Position numbers and translations under genes: made by a program. Under the pieces are notes generated by a model, which saw only the letters and a list, made by a program, of their open reading frames with translations, did no database searches and was not told the origin of the DNA. A stretch of 64,000 nucleotides of DNA, taken from positions 263,535 to 327,534 of the forward strand of contig NZ_LT607654.1 of the NCBI RefSeq assembly GCF_900095265.1, given 5' to 3'. Every line of letters starts with the position of its first letter. Position 1 is the stretch's first letter. Positions 10,173-19,266 of this stretch are shown here, in pieces. This DNA comes from Janthinobacterium sp. UMAB-56. GTDB lineage: Bacteria; Pseudomonadota; Gammaproteobacteria; Burkholderiales; Burkholderiaceae_D.

Positions 10173-11383
10173 GCTGCGTCCTTCTCGGTAGTGGCCAGGC
10201 AGGTTTGCGCCGTCCAGCCATACAGCCAGGCCAGCGCTTCGTAGAATTGCGCGTGCGTGCGCCCGCGCCACAAGTCGTTGCGCACCAGGCGTTCGACGCC
10301 TTTGGCGTGGTACAAACGGCCCATTTCGCGCGCCGACAGCACGACACGGGCCGTGCGGGCGATACGCGAGGTCTGATACAGCCGGAAGGCGGCGGCCATG
10401 TCGAAGTCGCAGGCGCGCACGGCCTCTCCCAGAGTCACGGCGTCTTCCAGCGCCATGCAGGCACCCTGCGCCAGGTATTGCAGCATCGGGTGGGCAGCGT
10501 CACCCAGCAAAGTCATGCGCTTCGTGCTCCAGTTGGCGACGGGGTCGCGGTCGGCCGTGCTCCAGCGTTTCCACGACGTGGGCTTGTGCAGCAGCTGGCG
10601 CGGCTGCGCGTGGATGCCGTCGAAGTACGACAGCACTTCTTCCTTGCTGCCGTCCGTGACATTCCATTCTTCCTGGTCGCGGCTATGAAAAGTCACTACC
10701 AGGTTGTATTGCTCGCCATTGCGCAGCGGGTAGTGCACGAGGTGGCAGTTCGGCCCGGCCCAGACGACGGGCGCGTTCCAGCGCAGGTCGGCCGGCATGT
10801 CGGCGGCCGGCACCACGGCGCGGTAGACCACGTGACCGGAGACGCGCACGGCGTCGCCCACGATGCGCTCGCGGATCACGGATTTGACGCCGTCGCAGCC
10901 GATCAGCACATCGGCGCGAAAGCTGCGCCCTGCCGCATCGAGCACGGTGACACCGTCCACATCTTCCACGACGTCCGTCACCTGCGACGACGTTACAAAA
11001 GAAATCAATGGCGAGGTGCGCACCGCGTCGAGGATGGCACCGTGGATGTCGGCGCGGTGGATGACGGCGTAGGGATTGCTGAAGCGCTGGCGGAAGGCCG
11101 CATCGACGACAAAGGTGCCCACCTCGCTCGCGTCGACGGCATCCATCATCACCAGCCGTTCCGTGAAGACGGCCTTGGCGCGCGTGCGCTCGCCCACGCC
11201 CAGCGCGTTCAGCGCGGCGAAGGCGTTGGGCGCCAGCTGAATGCCGGCGCCGATCTCGCCCAGGGTCGAAGCCTGTTCCAGCACGGTGACGGCCAGCCCT
11301 AGGCGCGACAGGGACAAGGCGGCGGCCATGCCGCCGATGCCGCCGCCGACGATCAGCACCGACGGTTTATGGGTAGCTTCCAT
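10169..11383 (-). CDS. FAD monooxygenase, probable 3-hydroxybenzoate 6-hydroxylase
   Basis: A 404-residue single-component flavoprotein hydroxylase. It shows the Rossmann motif GGGIGG at residues 13-18, the DG motif ([13 protein letters not shown]) and the GD motif ([16 protein letters not shown]). Given the gentisate enzymes downstream, the likely reaction is NADH- and O2-dependent hydroxylation of 3-hydroxybenzoate to gentisate. Salicylate 1-hydroxylase has the same fold, but it makes catechol, and no catechol gene is present. The ATG at 11383 follows GGAGGAAAGAA and is preferred over the in-frame start at 11467. It is the first gene of the operon, divergent from a LysR regulator. Confidence 0.88.
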   Translation of the reverse strand: MEATHKPSVLIVGGGIGGMAAALSLSRLGLAVTVLEQASTLGEIGAGIQLAPNAFAALNALGVGERTRAKAVFTERLVMMDAVDASEVGTFVVDAAFRQRFSNPYAVIHRADIHGAILDAVRTSPLISFVTSSQVTDVVEDVDGVTVLDAAGRSFRADVLIGCDGVKSVIRERIVGDAVRVSGHVVYRAVVPAADMPADLRWNAPVVWAGPNCHLVHYPLRNGEQYNLVVTFHSRDQEEWNVTDGSKEEVLSYFDGIHAQPRQLLHKPTSWKRWSTADRDPVANWSTKRMTLLGDAAHPMLQYLAQGACMALEDAVTLGEAVRACDFDMAAAFRLYQTSRIARTARVVLSAREMGRLYHAKGVERLVRNDLWRGRTHAQFYEALAWLYGWTAQTCLATTEKDAA

Positions 11384-11467
11384 TTCTTTCCTCCAATTGA
11401 TCTGTGTGCTTGCGCGATGCACGTTTGCCGTGCTCTTGGTATGACAAGCAGTGTGCCGACAGGTCAA

Positions 11468-11489
11468 TATTCGGTAAAGCGATGGAATA
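11468..11489. promoter_or_regulatory. Candidate LysR operator in the divergent spacer
   Basis: The 149-base spacer between the hydroxylase and the LysR gene holds an inverted repeat with five-base arms TATTC and GAATA separated by twelve bases. LysR-type regulators usually bind imperfect dyads in such divergent spacers. The arms are short and the classic T-N11-A core is not centred on the dyad, so this is only a candidate. Confidence 0.3.
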
Positions 11490-11532
11490 CAATAACCACA
11501 ATCGCATTTTTAAATAATGGTGGAATCCTCTT

Positions 11533-12453
11533 ATGTCCCGTTTCGATATCGAACTACTGTTCATCTTTGACGAGATCTATAAAAGCCGCAATGTGACGCG
11601 CGCGGCTGAAAACCTGGGCTTGCCCCAGTCTACGGTCAGCATTGGCCTGGGCAAGCTGCGCACGCATTTCGGCGACAGGCTGTTCGCGCGCACCTCGAAA
11701 GGCATGGAGCCGACGCCGCGCGCGCAAAACGCCGTGCAAGACGTGCGCGCCGCAATTGCCGCATGGCAGCACGCGCTGGCCAACCAGCCCGTGTTCGACC
11801 CGGCCGCCAGCACGCGCGAATTTGCCATCTGCATGACGGACATCAGCGAAATCGTGCTGCTGCCTACCCTGCTCAACCATCTGCAGCAGATCGGGCCCGG
11901 CATCACCCTGGACGTGTCGAAGATCGCTACCGACACGCCCGAGCGCCTGGAAGGGGGCGAAGTGGACCTGGCCGTGGGCTTCATGCCGCATCTGGAATCG
12001 GGGTTTTATCAGCAGAAACTGTTCGACCAGCACTTTGTCTGCCTGGTGGCCAGCAGCCACCCGCGCATCCGCGACACGATTACTGTGGAAGAGTTCCTGC
12101 AGGAAGGGCATATCGAAGTGAAAAGCTCGGGCACGGGACACTCCATCGTAGAAAAGGTGCTGGCTGCGGCCGGCGTGCAGCGGCGCATCGTGCTAAAACT
12201 GCCCAGCTTCCTCGGCGTGTCGCGCATCGTCGCCGAAACCGAGTACATCGTCACGGTACCGTATCGCTACGCGCTGCAAATGCACGACCACGAAGCGTTC
12301 CGCATCCTGCCCCTGCCCGTGGCGCTGCCCAGCTTTTCAGTCAAGCAGCACTGGCACGAGCGCTACCATGAAGATGCGTCAAACCGCTGGCTGCGCCAGA
12401 CGATGGCGCAGCTGTTTGGAGCTGGCGATGCCACAACCTTGCCTATTGAATAA
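11533..12453 (+). CDS. LysR-family regulator of the 3-hydroxybenzoate operon
   Basis: A 306-residue LysR-type regulator. The N-terminal winged helix-turn-helix covers about residues 5-65 (SRNVTRAAENLGLPQSTVSI), followed by a periplasmic-binding-protein-like effector domain. The domain style resembles the NagR/NahR group that senses salicylate or hydroxybenzoate. It diverges from the hydroxylase gene and would be expected to activate that operon when the substrate or a pathway intermediate binds. The position supports this role; the effector itself is inferred. Confidence 0.88.
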   Translation: MSRFDIELLFIFDEIYKSRNVTRAAENLGLPQSTVSIGLGKLRTHFGDRLFARTSKGMEPTPRAQNAVQDVRAAIAAWQHALANQPVFDPAASTREFAICMTDISEIVLLPTLLNHLQQIGPGITLDVSKIATDTPERLEGGEVDLAVGFMPHLESGFYQQKLFDQHFVCLVASSHPRIRDTITVEEFLQEGHIEVKSSGTGHSIVEKVLAAAGVQRRIVLKLPSFLGVSRIVAETEYIVTVPYRYALQMHDHEAFRILPLPVALPSFSVKQHWHERYHEDASNRWLRQTMAQLFGAGDATTLPIE

Positions 12454-12498
12454 TTTTTCTGCATACTGCCAGGCCCGACCTTTTCATTGCCTTCCACT

Positions 12499-12975
12499 AT
12501 GTCTATCAGCCTGCGCCCCGTCACCGTCGACAATTTTGACATCATCAGCGACTTGCCCTTGCTGCCCCAGCAACGCGACTATCTGGCCAGCAACGACTAT
12601 TCCATCGCGCAGGCCAGCTTTTACCCCGCCACCATGCATACGCGCGCCGTGTATTGCGCTGAGGAAGTCATTGGTTTCCTGATGTTCGTCTCGCCCGATG
12701 CCGAAGACCCGCCCGGCCACTACCAGATCTGGCGTTTCATGATCGATCACCGGCGCCAGGGGCAAGGGCATGGCCGGGCCGCCCTCGCCCTGGCGCTGGC
12801 GGAGATCCGCGCCCGCCCGGACGCGCGCAGCATCGAAATTTGCTACAAGCCTGGGAATGCCAATGCGAAAAAATTCTATGCCAGCATGGGATTCGAGGAA
12901 AAAGGCATGGATGCCGATGGCCATGACATGCTGGCCGTGATCAAGCTCGTAGCGCAGACCAGCAATGCACTGTGA
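12499..12975 (+). CDS. GNAT N-acetyltransferase
   Basis: A 158-residue GNAT acyltransferase. The acetyl-CoA-binding motif is seen at RRQGQGHGRAAL (about residues 82-93), preceded by the beta-strand YQIWRFMID and followed by the C-terminal AKKFYASMGFEE pattern. The overall form resembles spermidine or small-molecule acetyltransferases (Blt-like). I use the ATG at 12499; an in-frame TTG at 12487 is possible. It follows the LysR gene by 45 bases but has no clear link to aromatic breakdown. The substrate is unknown. Confidence 0.82.
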   Translation: MSISLRPVTVDNFDIISDLPLLPQQRDYLASNDYSIAQASFYPATMHTRAVYCAEEVIGFLMFVSPDAEDPPGHYQIWRFMIDHRRQGQGHGRAALALALAEIRARPDARSIEICYKPGNANAKKFYASMGFEEKGMDADGHDMLAVIKLVAQTSNAL

Positions 12976-13063
12976 TGCCGGTTCGGCAAAGACGCGCAAG
13001 ATACGATAAGCTGATGCCGCTTACACGGCTAACGCCGCTCACTTATTTCAAACAAGGACCACC

Positions 13064-13351
13064 ATGACCCTGATCGTCGTCGCCACCATCGATGCCCAAG
13101 CTGACCATATCGCCGCCGTGCGCGCCGCCCTGGAAGCCGTCGTGCCGCCCAGCCGCGCCGAAAGCGCCTGCCTGCGCTACGCGCTGCACCTCGACAACAA
13201 GATCCCCACGCGCTTCATCATGCTGGAAGAATGGACCGACCAGGCCGCGCTGACGGCGCACTATGCGACGCCCCATTTCAAGGCGCTGGTGGCCGCCGTG
13301 GGCGATAAAGTCGTCAATATCGACGTGGCGGAACTGAGCAAGCTGATGTAA
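13064..13351 (+). CDS. Antibiotic biosynthesis monooxygenase (ABM) domain protein
   Basis: A 95-residue single-domain dimeric alpha/beta barrel protein of the ABM/YgiN type. Members are cofactor-free quinol monooxygenases or small stress proteins. The start MTLIVVATIDA, the middle FIMLEEWTDQAALTAH and the end give the standard ferredoxin-like pattern and length. A ribosome site AAGGA precedes the ATG. It stands between a GNAT gene and a secreted-protein gene with no evident operon partner. Its true substrate cannot be told from sequence. Confidence 0.82.
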   Translation: MTLIVVATIDAQADHIAAVRAALEAVVPPSRAESACLRYALHLDNKIPTRFIMLEEWTDQAALTAHYATPHFKALVAAVGDKVVNIDVAELSKLM

Positions 13352-13417
13352 GGGAAACGCGTGGCCATCTTTGAAAGTTGCCATCTATAATATGGCAACT
13401 TTTTTTATGGCACCATC

Positions 13418-13984
13418 ATGACAGCATTTTCCAAGATACGCGGTGCCGTAGCGGTAGCCGCCCTGACACTCTGCGCCGGCGCCGCCGCGCAAGCTCCCAT
13501 GCCCAGGCTCGTGGGCGAGTACGACTTGCTATCCTCGACGACCGTGCCGCCCAGCACCTGGGGCTATTCCAAGGCCCGTGTTTCAATCAGACAGCTCGAT
13601 GACCATCACCTGCTGATTTTGCTCGCTTGCGAGTGGAAACGCGAACCGAAGGCCGTCTGCGGCGACTACTTCTACGCCCAGTGGCGCGACGACGGCCTGT
13701 ATCTGCAGGATATGAACACCTTCGCCATGCGCCTGTATTTCGATCCCGCCTCGCGCAAGCTCACCATCATTTCGCGCGGCGCCGACGCAAAGCAGAGCGT
13801 ACGCCACGAAGTGTTCGGCACGACGACGGCGCCACTCGTCGACCCGGCGCTGCTGCGGCGCATGAAGCGCGAGCAGTCACATGCCGACAGCAAGGAAAAC
13901 CGGCGCGTGTTCGGTCCCTACACCCAGTGGGACTACCAGGAAAACCGCATCGAATTCCAACGTCAAGACTGGACGGCACCGTGA
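13418..13984 (+). CDS. Secreted protein of unknown function
   Basis: A 188-residue protein I do not recognise. Residues 1-25 form a Sec-type signal peptide ending near AAAQA. The mature part has several beta-strand-like stretches and two Cys (in LLACEW and KAVCGDYF) that could form a disulfide in the periplasm. Its TGA stop overlaps the ATG of the next gene by one base (TGATG), so the two are very probably translated together and may work together. Confidence 0.7.
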   Translation: MTAFSKIRGAVAVAALTLCAGAAAQAPMPRLVGEYDLLSSTTVPPSTWGYSKARVSIRQLDDHHLLILLACEWKREPKAVCGDYFYAQWRDDGLYLQDMNTFAMRLYFDPASRKLTIISRGADAKQSVRHEVFGTTTAPLVDPALLRRMKREQSHADSKENRRVFGPYTQWDYQENRIEFQRQDWTAP

Positions 13985-14715
13985 TGGCGCGCCTGATCCA
14001 GCCCCTTCGTCGCCAGCTGCTGCGCCTTGCAGGCGCCTTGCTGTGCGCGCCCGTGCTCGCGCGTGCTGCCGATGGCGGCCTGCCCCGCGCCGTGCGCCAG
14101 CGCATCCTGGCGACCCTCGACGCTCCGCTGCCCAAGGTGCTCAATGTGCACCATCTGGCACTGATACGGCGTTTCAACATCGGCTGGTCGCCCGTGGAAA
14201 GCGGCGCACCCATGCTCAATCCGGCCTACCCGCTGGGCAAAGGCGACACCCTGGCGCTGGCCATGCAGGCGATTGGCAGCAAGGATGCGGCGCTGGCCGC
14301 CCAGCGCCTGATGGAGGCGTCGCTGCTGCTGCCCCACTTTGTGCAGATGGCCGACCTGAAACCGGGCAGCTATGCCTACGCCAAGGCGACCTTCACCTTG
14401 ACTGCCCGGCACCTGTCACTGCTGCGGCAACAGTCATGGATGACGCTGGAAATGCTGGGCATGGGCGCGGAAGACTATCTGGCCGAAGGCTATTGGCCCA
14501 CCCCGTCCGTCGATGGCAAGCGCCCGTATGGCGACTTCACGAATTACCCGGTCGAGATGGCGCAAGCGCTGGGCCTGCCGGTGCGCAAGCAAGCGAACGG
14601 CAGCCTGGCCATCACGCCCGCGCTGCAGGCGGAACTGGAAGCACTGCACCAGCAGACCATGCCGGCGCTGCAAGTGTTCGTGCGGGAAGCGGGCTTGAAG
14701 CGCAATACCCTCTAA
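13984..14715 (+). CDS. Exported protein of unknown function, coupled to the previous gene
   Basis: A 243-residue protein I do not recognise. The first 29 residues hold an arginine-rich start (RLIQPLRRQLLRLAG) and a hydrophobic stretch ending at ARA, read as a signal peptide; the twin arginines lack the full Tat consensus, so Sec is likelier. The mature part is mainly helical and has a conserved-looking stretch YGDFTNYPVEMAQALGL. The ATG at 13984 overlaps the stop of the previous secreted protein. The longer in-frame reading from 13627 runs antisense-like through the previous gene and is rejected. It converges on the photolyase gene. Confidence 0.7.
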   Translation: MARLIQPLRRQLLRLAGALLCAPVLARAADGGLPRAVRQRILATLDAPLPKVLNVHHLALIRRFNIGWSPVESGAPMLNPAYPLGKGDTLALAMQAIGSKDAALAAQRLMEASLLLPHFVQMADLKPGSYAYAKATFTLTARHLSLLRQQSWMTLEMLGMGAEDYLAEGYWPTPSVDGKRPYGDFTNYPVEMAQALGLPVRKQANGSLAITPALQAELEALHQQTMPALQVFVREAGLKRNTL

Positions 14716-14740
14716 GGGGGCCGGGCCAGATTGCCCTGTT

Positions 14741-16282
14741 TTACAGGGAATCGAGCCTGGCCAACATCGTGGCCGCCTGCTCGCGGAAAGCCGCGATCGT
14801 CGCCGCATCCATCTTCTCCAGCTGGCGATACGCCATGCCTATGCGGGGATTGCGTTCCAATGTATCCGCATTGCGATGGAAAAAATCCCAGTACAGGGCA
14901 TTGAAGGGACAGGCGCGCTCGCCGATGCGCGACTTTTTATCGTAATGGCAGCCTTTGCAATAATCGCCCATGCGGTCGATATACGCGGCGCTGGAAACAT
15001 ACGGCTTGGTGGCCAGCAGCCCGCCATCGGCGAACTGGCTCATGCCGACAGTATTGGGCAGCTCCACCCACTCGAAGGCATCGATATAAATGCCCAGATA
15101 CCAGCCATGCACCTTGGCCGGATCGAGGCCGGCCAGCAGCGCGAAATTGCCGATCACCATCAGGCGCTGGATGTGATGCGCATGGGCCTGTTCCAGCGAC
15201 TGGGTGATCGCCTGCGACAGGCAATGCATCTTCGTCTTGCCATCCCAGAACCATGAAGGCAGCGGGCGCGTGTGGCCAAAAAAATTCTTCTCCGCATAAC
15301 CGGGCATATGGGTCCAATAGACGCCGCGCACATATTCGCGCCATCCCAGTATCTGGCGTATAAAACCCTCGACCGCAGCCAGCGGCGCATGGCCCGCCTG
15401 ATAAGCCGCTTGCGCCCTGGCGACGACTTCGCGCGGATTGAGCATTTTCACGTTCAGCGCGAACGACAGCAGTGAATGAAACAAGCGCCAGGCCTTGACG
15501 CTCATGGCATCCTGGAAATCGCCAAAATGCGGCAAGGCCCGCGCGATGAAGGCATCGAGCTGCTGCAGCGCTTCGTCCCGGTTCAGCGCCCATGGCAGCC
15601 GGTCGGCATGCGGCGCGCCGAAGCTTTTCACGCCTGCGGCGACGATGCTTTGCCATAATCGAGAGTGGTCATGCAGGGTGCGCGGGTCTTGCGGCTCGGC
15701 GGGCGTACCGCGCCAGGGCTTGCGGTTATCGTGATCGAAGTTCCATTGGCCGCCGATAGGTTTTTTCGCGTCTTCCATCAGCACCTGGTGCGTGCTGCGC
15801 ATCTGGCGGTAGAAAAACTCCATCAGCCATTGCTTGCGTCCGGCGAAAATATCGGCCACTTCATGGCGGGCCGTATAGAAATGGTCGCTGTCGACCATCC
15901 GCCATGGAAGACGCGAGCGGCGCCCGGCGTCGTAGAGCTGCTGGTCAAGGCGCCACTCGTCGGGCGCCTGGTACTCGAAGGCGCAAGCGTCATAGTGGTC
16001 AAGCAACGCTTCGATATTGTCCGGTATCGAGCGCGTGCTTTCCACGTCATCGATGGCGATGTAATGCACTATGTGGCCGAGCTGGCGCAACTGGCGCGCC
16101 AGTTCACGCATGGCAGCGAAAATAGCCAGGATCTTCTGCGCATGATGCAGCACATAATCGGTTTCTTGCCGCACCTCCATCAAGACATAGATGGTGGCGT
16201 CATCGACTTCGGTGAACCAGCGATGCTGCGCATTGAGCTGGTCGCCGAGTATCAGGCGCAGCGTGGGCTTGTGTGAGTTCAT
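14741..16282 (-). CDS. phrB: Iron-sulfur bacterial cryptochrome / (6-4) photolyase
   Basis: A 513-residue photolyase of the FeS-BCP group, which repairs (6-4) photoproducts in DNA with FAD and light. The N-terminal Rossmann-like domain begins LRLILGDQLN. The four cluster Cys are at residues 354, 442, 445 and 458. Their spacing (88, 3, 13) equals that of Cys350, 438, 441 and 454 in Agrobacterium PhrB, which is strong support for the 4Fe-4S cluster. The length also fits. It is followed (upstream on this strand) by the class A PBP gene with 42 bases between, but function gives no reason to link them. Confidence 0.93.
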   Translation of the reverse strand: MNSHKPTLRLILGDQLNAQHRWFTEVDDATIYVLMEVRQETDYVLHHAQKILAIFAAMRELARQLRQLGHIVHYIAIDDVESTRSIPDNIEALLDHYDACAFEYQAPDEWRLDQQLYDAGRRSRLPWRMVDSDHFYTARHEVADIFAGRKQWLMEFFYRQMRSTHQVLMEDAKKPIGGQWNFDHDNRKPWRGTPAEPQDPRTLHDHSRLWQSIVAAGVKSFGAPHADRLPWALNRDEALQQLDAFIARALPHFGDFQDAMSVKAWRLFHSLLSFALNVKMLNPREVVARAQAAYQAGHAPLAAVEGFIRQILGWREYVRGVYWTHMPGYAEKNFFGHTRPLPSWFWDGKTKMHCLSQAITQSLEQAHAHHIQRLMVIGNFALLAGLDPAKVHGWYLGIYIDAFEWVELPNTVGMSQFADGGLLATKPYVSSAAYIDRMGDYCKGCHYDKKSRIGERACPFNALYWDFFHRNADTLERNPRIGMAYRQLEKMDAATIAAFREQAATMLARLDSL

Positions 16283-16324
16283 GATTATTCTGTGCGATGG
16301 TTGAATGCGCCATGGCGGCGGCGC

Positions 16325-18796
16325 TTATCCCTGCGGCGCAGGCACAGGTGCCGGTGCCGACTGCGGTGCCGGGGCTGGAATCGGCGCCGCCTCCGGCACC
16401 GCCTTGCCATGCGATTCCTGCCCGCCCTCGCCTTCGGCCGGCATGGCCAGCGGCGCCGGCGGCACGCCTTCCTGCAGCAAGTTACCCGGCTCCTCCACCG
16501 GCTCATCCTGCGGCGCCTCGACCGGCTCCACGTGGCGCAGCGGCGGTGGCGGCTTGCCGCCGGGGAAGATGGCATCGCGCGACAGTTTGCCCGTATCGAG
16601 CGCCGTCTTGAAGAAATCGCCCACCAGCAGCACGGCGTTGTGGCCGCCCTGGCCCCAGTAATTGCTGCGCATGGTGACCCTTGCGTCATTAAAACCGACC
16701 CAGGCGCCGCCCACCAGTTCCGGATGCATCAAAATAAACCAGCCGTCCGCATTGTTTTGCGTGGTGCCGCTCTTGCCGGCCACGTCGGAGCGGATGCCAA
16801 AGCGGCTGCGGATGGCCGTGCCCGTGCCGCGGTCGATCACGCCGCGCATCATGTCCGTCAGGGTGGCAGCCGATGCCGCCTGCATGGCGCGCTTGGGCTT
16901 GTCTTCGCCGAAACGGGCGATGACCTTGCCTTCACGGTCGGTGATGTGCGTGACGACGAAGGGCATGCGCGCTTCGCCCTGGGCCGCGATGCTGGCGTAG
17001 GCGTTGACCATTTCCAGCAGGGTGACGGGACTGGTGCCCAGCGCCAGCGACGGCACTTTTTCCAGCTTGCTGTCGCGGATGCCCAGCGCGCGCGCCAGCT
17101 TGATGATAGGCGGCAGTCCGACATCCTGCATCACTTGCGCCGTGATGGTATTTTTCGAGTAAACGAGGCCGTCGCGCATGCTCATGTCGCGCCCCGTGGT
17201 GCCGCTCATGTCCGTCGGGCGCCATATGGTGCCATCGGCTGCCTTGATATCCATCACGGCATCGCGATACACATGCTCGGGACTGAGTCCCTTTTCCAGC
17301 GCCGCGCCATACACGATGGGCTTGAAGGTGGAGCCGGGCTGACGCGCCGCCTGCGACACGTGGTCGAATTGTTCGCGCGCAAAGTCGCGGCTGCCCACCC
17401 AGGCGCGCACGGCCCCCGAGGCCGGGTCCATGGCGGCAAAGCCCGCTTCCAGGCGCGTCTTCGACTTGCGCAGGGCGGCCATGAAGGCACGGTCACCCTT
17501 CAATTTTTCCAGTGCCTCATCGGGCGTGCCGCCGGCGGCCGTCAGCTTGCGGTAATCGCCCGACTCGCGCACGAAAGCATCGAGCAAGCCCGGATGCGAT
17601 TTCCAGAAGTAATCGAATGCCACGCTGCCAGCCTGCATGCCTGCATACATGCCCGTCGAGGTGGACGATGGCATGCCGGCGCGGCTCCATTCCACGTCGG
17701 CGATCACTTGCAGGGCATTCGCCTGCCGTTCGACGGCGCGCTCGGCCGCCTGCTGCAGATCGTGGTCGAGCGTGGTGTGCACCACCAGGCCATCGCGCTC
17801 CAGGTTGTAGTCGTTTTCGTCGGCCCAGTCGATCAGCCATTTGCGCACATAGGCAGTGAAATGGCTGTCCGACTGCGCCCGTTCACTCTGGCGCTCGAAA
17901 TGCAGGCGCAGCGGACGCTTGATCAATTGCTTGTAGCGCAGCTCGTCGATGACGTCGTGCTTGCGCATCTGGCCCAGCACCACATTGCGCCGTTGCAAGG
18001 ATCGTTCGGGATTGCCGACGGGGTTGTAGTAATTCGTGCCCTTGAGCATGCCGACCAGGGTGGCGCTTTCCAGGATGTCGAGGCGCGACGCGGGCTTGTC
18101 GAAGTAGGTGCGGGCCGCCATTTCGATGCCGTAAGTGTTGTACAGGAAAGGGACGGTATTCAAATATGCTTCCAGAATTTCCGTCTTGCTGTAGGTAGCC
18201 TCGATCTTCAGGGCCGTGATCAGCTCCTTCAACTTGCGGTTCAGGTTGCGCGAGCGACCTATCTCCTCGGGGAACATATTGCGCGCCAGCTGCTGCGTAA
18301 TGGTGGAACCACCCTGGGGGTTGCCCCCGGCCGTGTGCAAGATGGCGCCGGCCGTGCGCGTGAAGTCGATGCCGTGGTGTTCGTAGAAGCGGTGGTCTTC
18401 CGTCGAGATCAAGGCGCTGACCACGTTCGGCGAAATCTGCTTCAAGGTGACGCGCTCCTGCAGCCCCTGGTCGAAGCGCACCAGTTCCTTGCCGTCGGCG
18501 CTGACCATGGTGCTCGGCGCGGCCGCGCGCGCCTGACGCAAGTCGTGGATGCTGGGCGTCAGCGGGATCAGCAGCAACATGTAGGATATCGTTAGCGCCA
18601 GCACGGCCAGGAACGACCATAGGCCCAGCACCAGCGCGCGGCGCACCGGCGGCAGGCTCATCAAGTGCGCGTGGCCACGCCGGACCAGCGCCACGGCCTT
18701 GACCCACACCAGCCCCGCCAGTCGCCAGGCCTGCGCGCGCGCCCATGTCCATGCCTGCCGTGCTTTTTCCTGAAATTGCTCCATGCCTGATGCCAT
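16325..18796 (-). CDS. Bifunctional class A penicillin-binding protein
   Basis: An 823-residue inner-membrane enzyme that polymerises and crosslinks peptidoglycan. One membrane segment lies at about residues 52-79. The GT51 transglycosylase domain shows catalytic Glu133 in EDHRFYEHHGID and GGSTITQQLARN at 162-173. The transpeptidase domain has Ser489 in STFK, S-K-N at 547-549 and KSGT at 675-678. All catalytic motifs are intact. The C-terminal tail of about 75 residues is rich in Pro, Ala and Glu, probably unstructured in the periplasm. I use the ATG at 18796, eight bases after AAGG. It is the last of three same-strand genes beginning with a class D beta-lactamase. Confidence 0.93.
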   Translation of the reverse strand: MASGMEQFQEKARQAWTWARAQAWRLAGLVWVKAVALVRRGHAHLMSLPPVRRALVLGLWSFLAVLALTISYMLLLIPLTPSIHDLRQARAAAPSTMVSADGKELVRFDQGLQERVTLKQISPNVVSALISTEDHRFYEHHGIDFTRTAGAILHTAGGNPQGGSTITQQLARNMFPEEIGRSRNLNRKLKELITALKIEATYSKTEILEAYLNTVPFLYNTYGIEMAARTYFDKPASRLDILESATLVGMLKGTNYYNPVGNPERSLQRRNVVLGQMRKHDVIDELRYKQLIKRPLRLHFERQSERAQSDSHFTAYVRKWLIDWADENDYNLERDGLVVHTTLDHDLQQAAERAVERQANALQVIADVEWSRAGMPSSTSTGMYAGMQAGSVAFDYFWKSHPGLLDAFVRESGDYRKLTAAGGTPDEALEKLKGDRAFMAALRKSKTRLEAGFAAMDPASGAVRAWVGSRDFAREQFDHVSQAARQPGSTFKPIVYGAALEKGLSPEHVYRDAVMDIKAADGTIWRPTDMSGTTGRDMSMRDGLVYSKNTITAQVMQDVGLPPIIKLARALGIRDSKLEKVPSLALGTSPVTLLEMVNAYASIAAQGEARMPFVVTHITDREGKVIARFGEDKPKRAMQAASAATLTDMMRGVIDRGTGTAIRSRFGIRSDVAGKSGTTQNNADGWFILMHPELVGGAWVGFNDARVTMRSNYWGQGGHNAVLLVGDFFKTALDTGKLSRDAIFPGGKPPPPLRHVEPVEAPQDEPVEEPGNLLQEGVPPAPLAMPAEGEGGQESHGKAVPEAAPIPAPAPQSAPAPVPAPQG

Positions 18797-18870
18797 GCTT
18801 GTAACCTTGTCTGATGCCGGATTTTCCGTTTCAGCAAGTATATAGGGCGGGCAACAAAGCGGGCCGGATT

Positions 18871-19266
18871 TTACGCCAGGCAGGCATCGAGGCGCGCCAG
18901 GGTGACACCGACATACGCGCCCACGCAGCGTGCGTCGCGCGTATAAAAAGCGTCTACCACAGGCAGCAAGGCGCAATCGCAGATGACGGGATCGACCTGG
19001 GTCACGACGCCCAGCGCCAGGTAGCGCCAGCCATCGAGGCGCAGCAGGCGTTTTTCCCGGCCCGGATTGGCGCGAAAGATGGCATCCCAGTCGTCCATCT
19101 CGCCGAGCACAGGCCACAGTTCCGCCTGCAACGGCGCACCGGTGGCCATCTGCCCGCCGCCAAACTCATCCATCACGTGCAGACGCTGGCCGCCCACCTC
19201 GATGACGGCTTCCAGATAGTCGCCCTCGGTCACGATGAAGGTGGCGGCAACGATGCTGGCTGTCAC
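18871..19266 (-). CDS. Unknown protein between beta-lactamase and PBP genes
   Basis: A 131-residue protein I do not recognise. It begins with GTG at 19266, four bases inside the end of the beta-lactamase gene (19263-19266), which suggests coupled translation. There is no signal peptide or membrane segment, so it should be cytoplasmic. The first half looks like small beta-strands (ATFIVTEGDYLEAVIEVGG). A Cys pair (VICDCALL) and a further Cys near the C-terminus are notable. Its place between a beta-lactamase and a penicillin-binding protein gene hints at a cell-wall link, but that is inference from order only. Confidence 0.65.
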   Translation of the reverse strand: MTASIVAATFIVTEGDYLEAVIEVGGQRLHVMDEFGGGQMATGAPLQAELWPVLGEMDDWDAIFRANPGREKRLLRLDGWRYLALGVVTQVDPVICDCALLPVVDAFYTRDARCVGAYVGVTLARLDACLA

